Shown here: positions 21,925-31,231 of the stretch, one piece after another
Layout of the letters: every line of letters starts with the position of its first letter
Numbering within the stretch: the stretch's first letter is position 1
Assembly (NCBI GenBank): GCA_002989075.1
Contig: PSQN01000013.1
Location: forward strand, 1,274,379 to 1,338,378
Direction: 5' to 3'
Length of the DNA stretch: 64,000 bases
From: Arthonia radiata
Lineage: Eukaryota; Ascomycota; Arthoniomycetes; Arthoniales; Arthoniaceae
Notes under the pieces: model-generated
Seen by the model: only the letters and a program-made list of their open reading frames with translations
Database searches by the model: none
Told to the model about the DNA's origin: nothing
Made by a program: the position numbers and the translations under genes

Positions 21925-22452
21925 ATGAATTCAAATACTCAAGCAATGAGCTCCACAAGCTCCACAGAACATGCAGCAGCATCAGCGATCAGCCAACCTC
22001 CGAAGAAGCAGAAACTGCCCAATGAGATCATCCTCCAGATCGTCAACGTACGCCTTGATGCGATCCTCAACGACGTTGCCGCCACTCCACGCCAATACCA
22101 AAGCTTTATTCTCGGACCTACGCGAGATATGAAGCTGTACTACGCGAAACCGGCACTGGCGGTTGCATCAATCTCCCGCATGTGTCTGCAGCAGGCCCGC
22201 ACGACGATAGCATACCATCTGCAGCTGGCGGAAGACCGAAAGGACGAAGCGCTATCCAAAGTCTCACAGGCAGAGCAACAGCTAAGCATGCCTCCGGGAG
22301 GTTTGAATTTCTTCGTTTTGGCAAACACAGGAGACGAATTTCTGAGACGCCGCGTACCGCTGGATGCAGCGACAATGGAGCACAAGATTTGGACGATGCT
22401 CATTGCGGAGCTTAAAGCGGTGAAGCTCGGGCTTGATGGCTTGACTCTCTGA
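21925..22452 (+). CDS. F-box-like array protein 10
   Basis: A 175-residue array member from the ATG at 21925; an upstream in-frame start at 21841 would add 28 residues not matched in siblings. A Ser/Ala-rich tail (1-27) leads to block 1, KLPNEIILQIVNVRLDAIL (LPNE 31-34). Block 2 is LAVASISRMCLQQARTTIA (78-96), followed by a charged helix and block 3 at 151-173 (EHKIWTMLIAELKAVKLGL). Confidence 0.75.
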   Translation: MNSNTQAMSSTSSTEHAAASAISQPPKKQKLPNEIILQIVNVRLDAILNDVAATPRQYQSFILGPTRDMKLYYAKPALAVASISRMCLQQARTTIAYHLQLAEDRKDEALSKVSQAEQQLSMPPGGLNFFVLANTGDEFLRRRVPLDAATMEHKIWTMLIAELKAVKLGLDGLTL

Positions 22453-22813
22453 CCAGAAACGCCCGCGACGGGACTGCAACGTTGGCATCGGGAAGGAATG
22501 AGCAAGGTAAAGTCTATAATGAGAGGCGAGCTCGGGGAAGAGTCGACAAGCATGCACCATGTGCTGCCCATCTCGATGTGCTTGTCGTGCCCCTCGTAGA
22601 TTTACGACAGACCTTCCTAGATAGCAGACAGACAGAGACAGCAATCGATCGATAAGACGAGCGGAACAATCATCTCATCTCAGAGACCTCGCGCCAAGAC
22701 TTCCCTTCTTTTCACGACGTTTAAAATATTTCCTTCATCCTCATTCACACTCTTACTTCCCCAAACCTCCCTGTGACCTCTAATTCGAACGAAAGACCCA
22801 GGATCAGAAACAC

Positions 22814-23521
22814 ATGGAGATGCGCCGCCAACGTGCGCGCGCTACGTTTTCTTGGTCCAACCGACTATCCAAAACGACTGCACACGGCAACGTGTCAAAA
22901 GAAGCAGCCATCATAACTCCTCTACCAAAAGGACAGCTTCCAGTCGAGCTGATAATCAAGATTATCACCGTCCACCTGGATGCAGCTTATTACGATCTCG
23001 AGGATTCGATACGCCAGATATTACCAACCTGTGTAGATATACACGGGCTACTCGATCGCAGCAAGTTCACTCGCGAAAATGCTGCCAACGTACGAAGCTA
23101 CACCAACGCCGCGCTTACGCCAGCCCTGGTGTCTCAGAATTTTCTTCAGTACACCCGCTACGTCGCAGTTCGCCGATATGAAGAGGTCGAACTTGAGAGC
23201 AAAGACTTGGCGGAGCGCTTGCGTGAGACCTGCAATGTGTCGCTACCTAAGGTGCTGACGGGTCAGGGTATACTCGATTTCAACGACGGAAAGCACGCGG
23301 AGCGCCAGCCACTGCTCCAAGAGTTCAACCTTTGGGGCGGTATTGAGAGAAGTGTCCAGGTCTCGTGGAAGAAGCTCAATCGTATGTCGCTGGCTGTCAG
23401 CGTCGGAAATCGCAGCTTGTTAGAGCATTCGGAAGAGAAAGAAGCTCGCTTCGGCAAGGAGGCGGTCCGACGTAGAATCACAGAGGGGCGTGTCTTACGA
23501 AAAGCACTACATTATATGTAG
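22814..23521 (+). CDS. F-box-like array protein 11
   Basis: A 235-residue array member. Block 1 is QLPVELIIKIITVHLDAAY (LPVE 42-45). The spacer to block 2 is longer than average (60-100). Block 2 is ALTPALVSQNFLQYTRYVAV (100-119), block 3 EFNLWGGIERSVQVSWKKLN (170-189), here with the Trp pair typical of the central copies. A charged tail of ~40 residues follows. The N-terminus has a basic stretch (MRRQRAR). Confidence 0.75.
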   Translation: MEMRRQRARATFSWSNRLSKTTAHGNVSKEAAIITPLPKGQLPVELIIKIITVHLDAAYYDLEDSIRQILPTCVDIHGLLDRSKFTRENAANVRSYTNAALTPALVSQNFLQYTRYVAVRRYEEVELESKDLAERLRETCNVSLPKVLTGQGILDFNDGKHAERQPLLQEFNLWGGIERSVQVSWKKLNRMSLAVSVGNRSLLEHSEEKEARFGKEAVRRRITEGRVLRKALHYM

Positions 23522-23869
23522 GCTTTGAAGACCGCATCAGATCCCTTGAAAAGAACGAAGTGGATGCATTGCTTGAGCATATCTCTCCAGCGTGGCGAAG
23601 ATGGAGCTGTTTGAATTGAGGCTGAACGTATGTCCTCACTGGTAGCCAAACTCGTGCATGATACGTCCCGCCTTACGTCACTTCCTTAGGCCCCCTGCCA
23701 AGACTCTCAAGGTCATCTCACGTGATAGTAATCTCATATGTACCAGCTCTCCTCCTCCTTCAATCAGTCTCCCCTCGTCTCTTCATCTCTTACCATCGCG
23801 ACCATCTCCGCAATAAGGCAGCAATATATGAGAAGCAGTATAACGCGGGTCCCACACGAGCCATCTGAG

Positions 23870-24439
23870 ATGCAGGCACCAAGAACAACAAAAACAACAA
23901 CAAGCGCCCCCTCGAAACAGCAGAAGCTTCCCAATGAGCTGCTCCTGAGCATCATCACCATCTGCCTCGAAGACGCTTTCGAAGAGCTGAAAGACACACT
24001 GCAGCTCCACCTTCCGTCCATGATCAGATTGACCTACTCGCCAGCAGTCATACCCCACAAGATCGCGCGCTTCATAAAACGTCCTAACCACTACAAGATC
24101 CTCGCCAAGTTCGCAAAAGTGTCGAAGATGTTCATGCAGCAGACCAACATCCTCGCCAAACGTCACAATGAATATGTTGGACACGCGAGGGACGAGGCGT
24201 TACAGCGAGTCCATCAAACGACCCGGTCGTCTCAGTGGTATGCGTGGGCTTTCATCACTGGTGGGGGGGCCGTGATAAAGTGGTACGGGACTGAAGAGGA
24301 GCAAGCTTTGGTTGAGGAGTTCCAGTTCTGGGCGACTCTGGACGATGTGGTAGGGGCTGCAGAGTGGAAGCTTGGTCGTGTCATAAGGATTCTAAAAGGG
24401 GTGAGCGCTACGGAAGGTATGTCGAGCTTAAAGGCTTGA
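23870..24439 (+). CDS. F-box-like array protein 12
   Basis: A 189-residue array member from the ATG at 23870, chosen because it gives a 20-residue tail like the siblings; in-frame starts at 23828 and 23738 are possible. Block 1 is KLPNELLLSIITICLEDAF (LPNE 20-23), block 2 LAKFAKVSKMFMQQTNIL (78-95, VSK 84-86), block 3 EFQFWATLDDVVGAAEWKLG (150-169). It is very similar in plan to members 11 and 13. Confidence 0.75.
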   Translation: MQAPRTTKTTTSAPSKQQKLPNELLLSIITICLEDAFEELKDTLQLHLPSMIRLTYSPAVIPHKIARFIKRPNHYKILAKFAKVSKMFMQQTNILAKRHNEYVGHARDEALQRVHQTTRSSQWYAWAFITGGGAVIKWYGTEEEQALVEEFQFWATLDDVVGAAEWKLGRVIRILKGVSATEGMSSLKA

Positions 24440-24697
24440 GAATAAGATAACGAGCCGTTCAGTTAGTTCAGAGGTCTCTAAGATCGTTGGGCTATTCGAT
24501 TGCAGTACGGATAGTGGAAAATGGGATTGAACAGCGTGCAGCGTGGATCTGAGATGAGTTTACGCCGAAGCATGTGCCTTCTTGCATCGAAAATAGGCCA
24601 GCTTGTCTTGGAGATAGCCGAACGTGGGCACCAGTCAAAAATGTTTAAAATTAACGAATCTGTTGTTCCAATGTCAGACTGTTGGTCCGGGCCGGCT

Positions 24698-25037
24698 CAG
24701 GACACTACCATTTCGTACTACTATTTCGAAATAGTGGTGTCCGCAAGAATCCGACTTTAGGGGTTATCGCCCCTATCTTCTTACGCTATATGCCCTTAGT
24801 GTAGTGTTCCCTACCCCCCGGCCCTCACGGTTACCTAGGTCCTCCCCCAAGGTACCCTTTTCCTACTCTACACTTTAGAAAGACCCTCTCTACGGGCTCC
24901 TCCTAGGTTTTGCGCTCGACTTACGTTTCAGAACTTATACTAGCCCTCCGAAGGAAGAGTTTGCACAGATTGTTTGCGCCAGACCTGACGTCAGGGCACT
25001 ACCATTTCAAATGGTAGCAGGAAAAGGTAGTGCTCTA
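24698..25037. mobile_element. MITE-like element with palindromic 45-bp inverted ends
   Basis: A ~340-bp non-coding element. The left end (24698-24742, starting CAGGACACTACCATTTC) and the right end (about 24993-25037, reverse complement starting TAGAGCACTACC) match as inverted repeats of about 45 bp. Each end is itself near-palindromic and can fold into a hairpin. Ends starting C/TAG plus CACTACC suggest a hAT-like or foldback family. The sequences just outside do not form a clean duplication, so it is older or rearranged. The pair GCCAGACC at 24978-24985 and 25039-25046 may mark a nested event at the right end. No transposase is present, and it differs from the 19.9/36.1 kb element. Confidence 0.6.
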
Positions 25038-25271
25038 AGCCAGACCGCCGAATTCGCAGAGCCTGCATAGAACACATATCTGCGCCAATAGCTCACCTTA
25101 CGTCACTCCCCATTAAATACTGCCAAGACTTCCGCGTTTGTCGCGGGCGAGAACGAGCTTCGTTTACACAATTACTCGGCTCTTTTCCACTCGCGCAGTA
25201 CTCAAATTTCTTGAACTGAAAGATATCTGCAACAATCATTAAGTCAAAGAGTCGATATAAGCAACAGCATC

Positions 25272-25853
25272 ATGCCGCTCTCCAGCGCGACGTCCAAAAC
25301 GCAGACGGGCACTGCGACGGGCACCGTGCTAAAGCACCAAAACCTTCCAATCGAGCTGCTCCTCGAGATCATTACCATTCAACTCGACAGCGCACTTCAC
25401 GAGCTGGAAGACGCAATCCGTAACAACCTACAGCCAGTGCTCATATCCAACCCGCACAGGCCGAACGCGTATCACAATTTCTGGCTCAATGACTTTTACG
25501 ACTATTGCCAGGGCGCTCTCAAGTTGGCGTCCGTTTCTCGAATGTTTTTGCGACAGTCATGCGCTGTCCTAAACCACCATCATCGGTATTCGCAGCGATT
25601 CAAAAACGAGGCAGAGCAGCATGCGGTGCAATCGACACACCGGTGGCCATCTGGCACGTTCCGTGAGGTCGATGGGATGAGGTTCTCCTTGACTGCTCAG
25701 TCTCGATCATTTCTCGACGAGCTGGAGATCCGGGTCACTGTCAACGGCTGCGTCGTAGCTGCCAAAGAGAAGCTCCAGGATCTCTTTGCGGAATCGGAAA
25801 GGGTGGGCGATGGGAATGTCATCGCCGGCTTGAAACACGAGAAGACCATATGA
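25272..25853 (+). CDS. F-box-like array protein 13
   Basis: A 193-residue array member. A Ser/Thr-rich tail precedes block 1, NLPIELLLEIITIQLDSAL (LPIE 25-28). Block 2 is ALKLASVSRMFLRQSCAVL (82-100), the best textbook VSR helix in the array. Block 3 is about 147-172 (VAAKEKLQDLF). The start is the only ATG before block 1 and lies ~230 bases after the palindromic-end element, which may therefore have landed in its promoter region. Confidence 0.8.
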   Translation: MPLSSATSKTQTGTATGTVLKHQNLPIELLLEIITIQLDSALHELEDAIRNNLQPVLISNPHRPNAYHNFWLNDFYDYCQGALKLASVSRMFLRQSCAVLNHHHRYSQRFKNEAEQHAVQSTHRWPSGTFREVDGMRFSLTAQSRSFLDELEIRVTVNGCVVAAKEKLQDLFAESERVGDGNVIAGLKHEKTI

Positions 25854-26875
25854 AGCTATTGAGACGCTTGGGCCCTCTGAGCAGTGAGCCATCCGTCAGG
25901 TTGCTGGTGGTGGTTCATGGCATCGAGGAAGAATAGCATGAGAAGCAGCGACGCGATGAATTGACGGAGGAGAGCGTTTCTTTGCATCAAGTACGAGCCG
26001 AGCTGGGCAGTAGCTAGTCGTTCGCTGGCACATAGACTCACGATGCACAATATGAACGAATGCATCCTCCTAAGGTCTTACCCCAGGTTTGCGAAGCAAT
26101 GCCTCCATAAACAACCAAAAAGACAAACCCATTCTCACACCCCAACACCCGCTCCACCACCATCTCCACCAACAACTTCGCCACCACCACTTCCAGCACC
26201 TCATCAAAAAGCCAAAAAAATTCTCAAGACTCTCTTCGTCCCAGGATAAATCCCAGAGTCCAGATATAGAAAATCGTTACCGATTTATCTACCCGCCTGC
26301 GCGACAGGCGGGATTCAAACTGGGCAATCGGGAAGTGATGACTGCCCAGTCCTTATTCCGAGCGATTCGAAGTCGCTACCCATTGCGCCATATGCGAAGA
26401 TGGCGCTGGTGGGCTATGGGATCGCGGGGCTAAGCGAGGAGCCCGACCACTGCGCCATATGCGAGGATGGCGCTGGTGGTTGATGCGGGGATTGTCGACG
26501 GAGAGAGTTGTGGTTGTACGGAATATAAGGTGGTGGTAATGGTGGTGGGGCTTGGGGCGGGGCTGGGAGGTTGGTCTTGTTGTGGTGTTGTTGCGCGTCG
26601 CGTTACCCTTTTGTGTGAGGCTCGCCTACACGCTCTATAGACTCCGGGCTGAGGCTCGAAGGCTGTTGCATTGGAGTTCTTGCGAGGCACCGCTTGGCGT
26701 GTTGACTTCTTGGCGGTGAATGCGCTCCACCTCGTGCCACTTTCACCTCGTTCCGCGCTTATATTTCTAGTATCTTCTGTGAAGCTCTTACCTCCGCCTC
26801 GAATATTACAAACATTCGCAACTCCTCACAACTCTTCTCAACAACTAAACACTCGACCTCTTTGCACAACTCAGA
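25854..26875. other. array spacer with a hairpin cluster
   Basis: A 1.0 kb gap. It contains the multi-hairpin, tRNA-like segment at 26292-26473 and, near 26742, a TCACCTCG motif 134 bases before the next start. No convincing coding frame is seen; a proline-rich frame at 26043-26249 looks like chance. Confidence 0.4.
26292..26473 (-). repeat. tRNA-like multi-hairpin segment
   Basis: Five short perfect inverted repeats lie within 182 bases: 26292-26299/26305-26312 (8 bp), 26319-26326/26343-26350 (8 bp), 26361-26365/26373-26377 (5 bp), 26385-26391/26400-26406 (7 bp) and 26452-26458/26467-26473 (7 bp). The last two are copies of one unit. On the minus strand TGGCGCAATGGGTAGCGAC looks like a tRNA D-arm. 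The arm AGCGACTTCGAATCGCT has a 7-base loop with TCG in the anticodon place, and GTTTGAATCC looks like a T-loop. The cloverleaf is not intact, so a decayed tRNA-Arg or a tRNA-derived repeat is likelier than a working tRNA. Confidence 0.35.
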
Positions 26876-27511
26876 ATGCGTCGTACGTGTCGAAACGTAA
26901 AGTTCGGCTTCCCCATCAGGCCTAGGAACCCAACCATACAGACACCACCTCCGCGCGTCACAAAGCAGCCATCATTGCTGCAGAAGCTACCAACTGAGAT
27001 CGTCTTCACTATCATCACCTTCCGCCTCAAGGCTGCGCTAGAAGATCTGCAAGAAGCCATCCGCCAATCACCATCACCGAGTCTTTATGTCGTAGACTTC
27101 CTACATGAAATCAAAGGCGAGATGAAGCACAATTTTCCAGCCGCCTGGCACATCTACGCCAGTGCCGCATTCAGGGTTGCATTGACGTCTCGAACCATGC
27201 TTCAACACACTCAGTGCGTGGTGAAGCGGCAACAGAAACTCATGGGACGTAAGCTGGGAAAAGCTGCACGCAGCTGGCGTAGCTTTCAGGGTGAAACGCA
27301 TGCCAAGGTCTTAGCCAAGGATGAGTACCGGGAGATGGAGCGACGGAATGCGGTTGCGCAAAGAGCGCTGCGCAAGGAAGCGGACTATTGGTTCACGGTG
27401 GCGAGGATGATTGGTTTTGTGAGTTGTAAGCTGGATCCACTCATAAAGACCGTCGCCCTCAATGATCAGATGCGCGACGAGCTTCCTCGGATCCTGGCAA
27501 AATGGCGATGA
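26876..27511 (+). CDS. F-box-like array protein 14
   Basis: A 211-residue array member. The N-terminal 36 residues are basic and Pro-rich. Block 1 is KLPTEIVFTIITFRLKAAL (LPTE 38-41), block 2 FRVALTSRTMLQHTQCVVK (99-117), followed by a Lys/Arg-rich helix. Block 3 is about 165-192 (EADYWFTVARMIGFVSCKLD). The start is the first ATG after the leader. A TCACCTCG motif lies at 26742-26749. Confidence 0.75.
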   Translation: MRRTCRNVKFGFPIRPRNPTIQTPPPRVTKQPSLLQKLPTEIVFTIITFRLKAALEDLQEAIRQSPSPSLYVVDFLHEIKGEMKHNFPAAWHIYASAAFRVALTSRTMLQHTQCVVKRQQKLMGRKLGKAARSWRSFQGETHAKVLAKDEYREMERRNAVAQRALRKEADYWFTVARMIGFVSCKLDPLIKTVALNDQMRDELPRILAKWR

Positions 27512-28171
27512 GTCAGAAGAATCATTGCCGATGGCCAGGACCCAGGTCTTGTCAAGCCTCAGCAGGATCAGTTCATGTCAAGCTTGCGTCGATATGAGGA
27601 TGATATTAGGGCGACCTTCGAGACATTCGACGGATCATCCGGGTTAAACCAGGGTTATCTTGTGACACAGCACGGTCATTATTGGCCATGGTGCGTTTGA
27701 CTAGTGGCCAGTTCTGCGCAGATGTGAGAATGAGGGTATCATACTGATCTGCAACGAACCGCTCGAATGCGGTTGGGGTCTCAATGCAGAGGCTAGGTAG
27801 GAACGAGTTGTCCGTGGCAAGAGCTTCTGGATGGTGACGCAAATTTTTCAGCTATAATGGCTGGTTCCGCGACAATCAACACTGTGGAGTGAAGCCGAGG
27901 ATGTGTAGCAAAGGCCGGTGGAAAGAGGACGGCTTCGTGCCGGCTACTGGGGGCCCTCGTCCAGGGCAAGATTGTGTACATGCTCCTGCAGAGTAAGCTC
28001 CAGCAGAAGCAGTCTGCCATGATTCTCAAAGTTAGCACCGTTGCTAGATGGTAACCGTCACTTTTGTTGTCCGTTACCTCTCACTTCACTTTGCAGTCTC
28101 GCTTCATACTCTTTGTCATCCACCAATTCCGTCATTTGCATAGCAACGTTCAACAAACTGAGGGATGCAAC
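27512..28171. other. array spacer
   Basis: About 660 bases between members 14 and 15; short shadow frames only. A GTAACCGTCAC stretch (about 28050) and a pyrimidine-rich leader precede the next start. Confidence 0.4.
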
Positions 28172-28702
28172 ATGTCGCACCCCGTTAAAACCTCGCGACA
28201 GACGACGACTGAGCCACCGCCCGCATGCGCAACTCCATCGTCGCCTAGGAAACAGCTACCAAATGAAATACTCCTTGAAATTGCAAGCGCCTACATGAAC
28301 GCCGCACTCGAGAACCTCAAACAAGATTTGTGGGATTCAATTTCTTCCGAAGACGACCTTCTCGCTTGGTTCATGGATGTAGTCTCTGCAAAATCATCAA
28401 GCGCCACGCAGAACTTTACCTGCAGTGTCCGAACGTTGGCCTCGACATCTAGAATGTACTATCATCAAGCTCAGTCCGAATTGGATCGCCAGCGCATCAT
28501 GGTACAGGACTGTGCGGGCGGTGCTGGCAAACGATTGTACGACGAACTCGAAGCTCCGATCTTGGGTATTCCGCACTCCAGAGCGGCCATTGATAACCAG
28601 AAGTTGCGTCAGAGATCAGTCATTTCAGAATTCTGTTTGTTGAAGGCGATGAATAGAGCCATCTCGGAGAAGTATTTTCGACTTTCGAAACCCGTGGAGT
28701 GA
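28172..28702 (+). CDS. F-box-like array protein 15
   Basis: A 176-residue array member from the ATG at 28172; the frame is open back to 28064, but that region reads like an untranslated leader. Block 1 is QLPNEILLEIASAYMNAAL (LPNE 29-32), block 2 VRTLASTSRMYYHQAQSEL (86-104), block 3 about 150-172 (EFCLLKAMNRAISEKYFRL). It belongs to the central LPNE subgroup with members 16 and 17, which share the YY/YM-(D/N)-AA element after block 1. Confidence 0.75.
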   Translation: MSHPVKTSRQTTTEPPPACATPSSPRKQLPNEILLEIASAYMNAALENLKQDLWDSISSEDDLLAWFMDVVSAKSSSATQNFTCSVRTLASTSRMYYHQAQSELDRQRIMVQDCAGGAGKRLYDELEAPILGIPHSRAAIDNQKLRQRSVISEFCLLKAMNRAISEKYFRLSKPVE

Positions 28703-29314
28703 ACGGAGCTTCCTGACCTGGCAGGGGCGGGGAAGTTGCATGAAGTTGACGCCAACAGTGATGGACCACGCGCAGGGGCCAATGGCGATAGCAGTCGAAT
28801 CCGCTGTTGCTTTGATGAGATGGTGGAACAAATTACGTCCAATGTCGCCGGCGCCTAATGTCAAACCAGGATCGCCGTTGCAAATGCATGCACATCGCCT
28901 TTCGCGATCTCGGGCCGCCAGGCATGCGGTGCGAAGATGAACTCGCAATGGTAGAGAAAGACCTTAGACCACGAACTTGAGTTGTCAGGCTTCTCCGTAT
29001 AGAAGATCTAATGATGAGATCAGATGGATGTTTCAAAAGCCGTTCGACTTTGGATCTTCTCACGTAGAGCGTCGACTCTTCAAAGATATCCATGAGTAGG
29101 CTCAGCTTCAGTATTAGAGACGATATCGAAGCCGAGTTCGCGTTTTGTTAGCTCGAGTTCTTCGCGTAATGTCACGATACAACTGTCTTCACCTCTGCCT
29201 TGCCTCCGCCTTGCAGATATGTCTTCTTTCCTGTTACAAATTCCTGATTGACCAGCTTTCAGAAGCACAAGAAGTAGCCTTCAACAATCCGCACGCTTCA
29301 AGCCACGGACTGCG
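28703..29314. other. array spacer
   Basis: About 610 bases; no supported gene. A TCACCTCT sequence near 29188, a near match to the shared upstream motif, lies about 125 bases before the next start. Confidence 0.4.
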
Positions 29315-29890
29315 ATGTTGCGCCATCTCACGCACCTGTTCCGACGGCTCGCCATATCTGCAGAAACATCAGTACCGGCTTCCAAGACACCCGAGCCGAA
29401 AGAAGAGCCACCAAACCAGCCAACTGCACAGAAACTACCCAATGAAGTCATACTATTGATTGCCACATACTACCTCGATGCCGCCTTCGACGAGCTACTC
29501 GGAGGAGTGCACTCATCCCTAAGCGCATACCACAGAGCGACGGGCGCTCGCATCTACAGCAAGATTTCCGAGCTCTCGGCCGCAAAACAATACATCTCAA
29601 GCGTCATGAGCCTGGCAACAACATGCCGCATGCTGGTCCGACACAGTCACGCTGAGATGCGCCGCCTTTACAGGCAAGCGCGCGACCAGGCAGACGAGGA
29701 GCTCTTCGACCTAAGCGGAACGCCGAATTCTTCGCCCGTGCTGGAGGCACGGAGTCATTACCTTCACTCAGTTGTCTCCAGCTGGCAATCTCAACAATCG
29801 GTAATTCCCGCGCCCGACTTCTGGTATGCGTTGGAACAAACCTTCGGTGAGGTAGAGACCATGCTTAAAATCATCGTCCAAGTAGCCTAA
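29315..29890 (+). CDS. F-box-like array protein 16
   Basis: A 191-residue array member. The first 20 residues (MLRHLTHLFRRLAISAETSV) are amphipathic and Arg-rich and could be a mitochondrial presequence, unusual for this family, or merely an upstream extension. Block 1 is KLPNEVILLIATYYLDAAF (LPNE 41-44), block 2 VMSLATTCRMLVRHSHAEM (97-115), block 3 about 172-190 (WYALEQTFGEVETMLKII). It is closest to members 15 and 17. Confidence 0.75.
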   Translation: MLRHLTHLFRRLAISAETSVPASKTPEPKEEPPNQPTAQKLPNEVILLIATYYLDAAFDELLGGVHSSLSAYHRATGARIYSKISELSAAKQYISSVMSLATTCRMLVRHSHAEMRRLYRQARDQADEELFDLSGTPNSSPVLEARSHYLHSVVSSWQSQQSVIPAPDFWYALEQTFGEVETMLKIIVQVA

Positions 29891-30410
29891 TCCCAAGAAC
29901 CGATGGACATCGATCCGTACAGTGGCTAGCAGACGGTCAGGCGCATTTTCGTTGGTATAGGACACAAATCCCAGTCTCCAGATCACATTCGGGAGAGGGT
30001 GGAGGCGGCTGTAAGATCACATAGCGTGGTAGATAATGACGCACTGCCGTGAGCAGGTTCTGTGCCAGGCAATCTCGCCGGACCGCTGTCGATAGTCATG
30101 GGGTGGAGCTCTTTTAGGTCTCTAAGGTGCTGATGAGCGCTCAGTTGATAGCCGAGGAAGCTACGAATCGAATAGAGATAGTCAGAATAGATCACTGATG
30201 TCTTTGAGGCACAGACTCCCCGAGCCCAGTCTGGCGACCAATGTTGCAATAGTTAGAGAATGCCACGATTATTGCATGTGATCCAGATAGATGTGACGTT
30301 CGTCTCATGTTGACCTCCTATTGCTTGGCATTGCGGAGCCTCATCTCCCAACAAGCTCCTAGCAGAGAGTTTCCAAATATCATAGAGGTTAATAACGTCA
30401 ACCCTCGACC
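29891..30410. other. array spacer
   Basis: About 520 bases; no coding frame with family features and no repeat noticed. Confidence 0.4.
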
Positions 30411-30962
30411 ATGGCACTCATCCTGACCCATCCGCTGCCTCCAAAGCCACCAAAACCGATCAAAAAACCTCCGCGCACGCCAGAGCTTCCCAACGAGCTC
30501 ATCCTCGACATCGCCAACTACTACCTCGACGCCGCACTCGACGAGGTACTTCATTCGGCTCAAGACCGCTCGCTCCACCGGCTCCAGCTTGAGGCATATC
30601 GCGATCTCTACTCAAGGCGCATCAAGCGCATCGCCGTGTTGAGCACCTTCCATTTCCACCACACCCGCAAGGTTGTCGCTGATCACATGAAGCGCATTCC
30701 GGAGCAATCGCCAATCCACCTTTCATACAACGTGTGGGAGAAGATTGCATCGTTGCAGAATTGGAGCAGTAACATGCCACCGGCACAAACCGCACTCGCG
30801 ACTTTCCATGAGGTTTCCGGGATGTTACAGGAGTCTCGGACTCGAGCTGCCATGTGGGGGAATATGCAGAAGTGTGTTGCGGGCACGAAGGGTCATCTCG
30901 ATCGCCTTGCACAGAAGCTGGAGAAGTTGAAGGATATGGGGAATGCGTCGAAGAGTGGTTGA
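30411..30962 (+). CDS. F-box-like array protein 17
   Basis: A 183-residue array member with a short Pro/Lys-rich tail. Block 1 is ELPNELILDIANYYLDAAL (LPNE 26-29), nearly identical to member 16 here. Block 2 is RIAVLSTFHFHHTRKVVAD (73-91), where the VSR triplet is replaced by LST. Block 3 is about 147-173 (MWGNMQKCVAGTKGHLDRL). The ATG at 30411 sits in a GACCATGG context and is the first of the frame. Confidence 0.8.
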   Translation: MALILTHPLPPKPPKPIKKPPRTPELPNELILDIANYYLDAALDEVLHSAQDRSLHRLQLEAYRDLYSRRIKRIAVLSTFHFHHTRKVVADHMKRIPEQSPIHLSYNVWEKIASLQNWSSNMPPAQTALATFHEVSGMLQESRTRAAMWGNMQKCVAGTKGHLDRLAQKLEKLKDMGNASKSG

Positions 30963-31231
30963 CGGGCTATGTGACGAAGGGATCGTCAGGAGTGCCAGTA
31001 ACGTGGCAACTTCGATAATGTCGTGACAGGCTGTGTGGAGCGGATGGAATGCGCGGCTTTCGGTGGTGATCACGCGCTGGTAGAATATTCAATCCGAGGG
31101 AACGACTCAACGTAATGCAGCTGTCAACCTGTAATTTCAGTGCATTCACCCTGGTCGGTCACGTGCCCCACCTCGTCACCGTTGCCTGAGCGACATCTTT
31201 CTTTTCTTCACCTTGAACCTCTTCCACCTCC

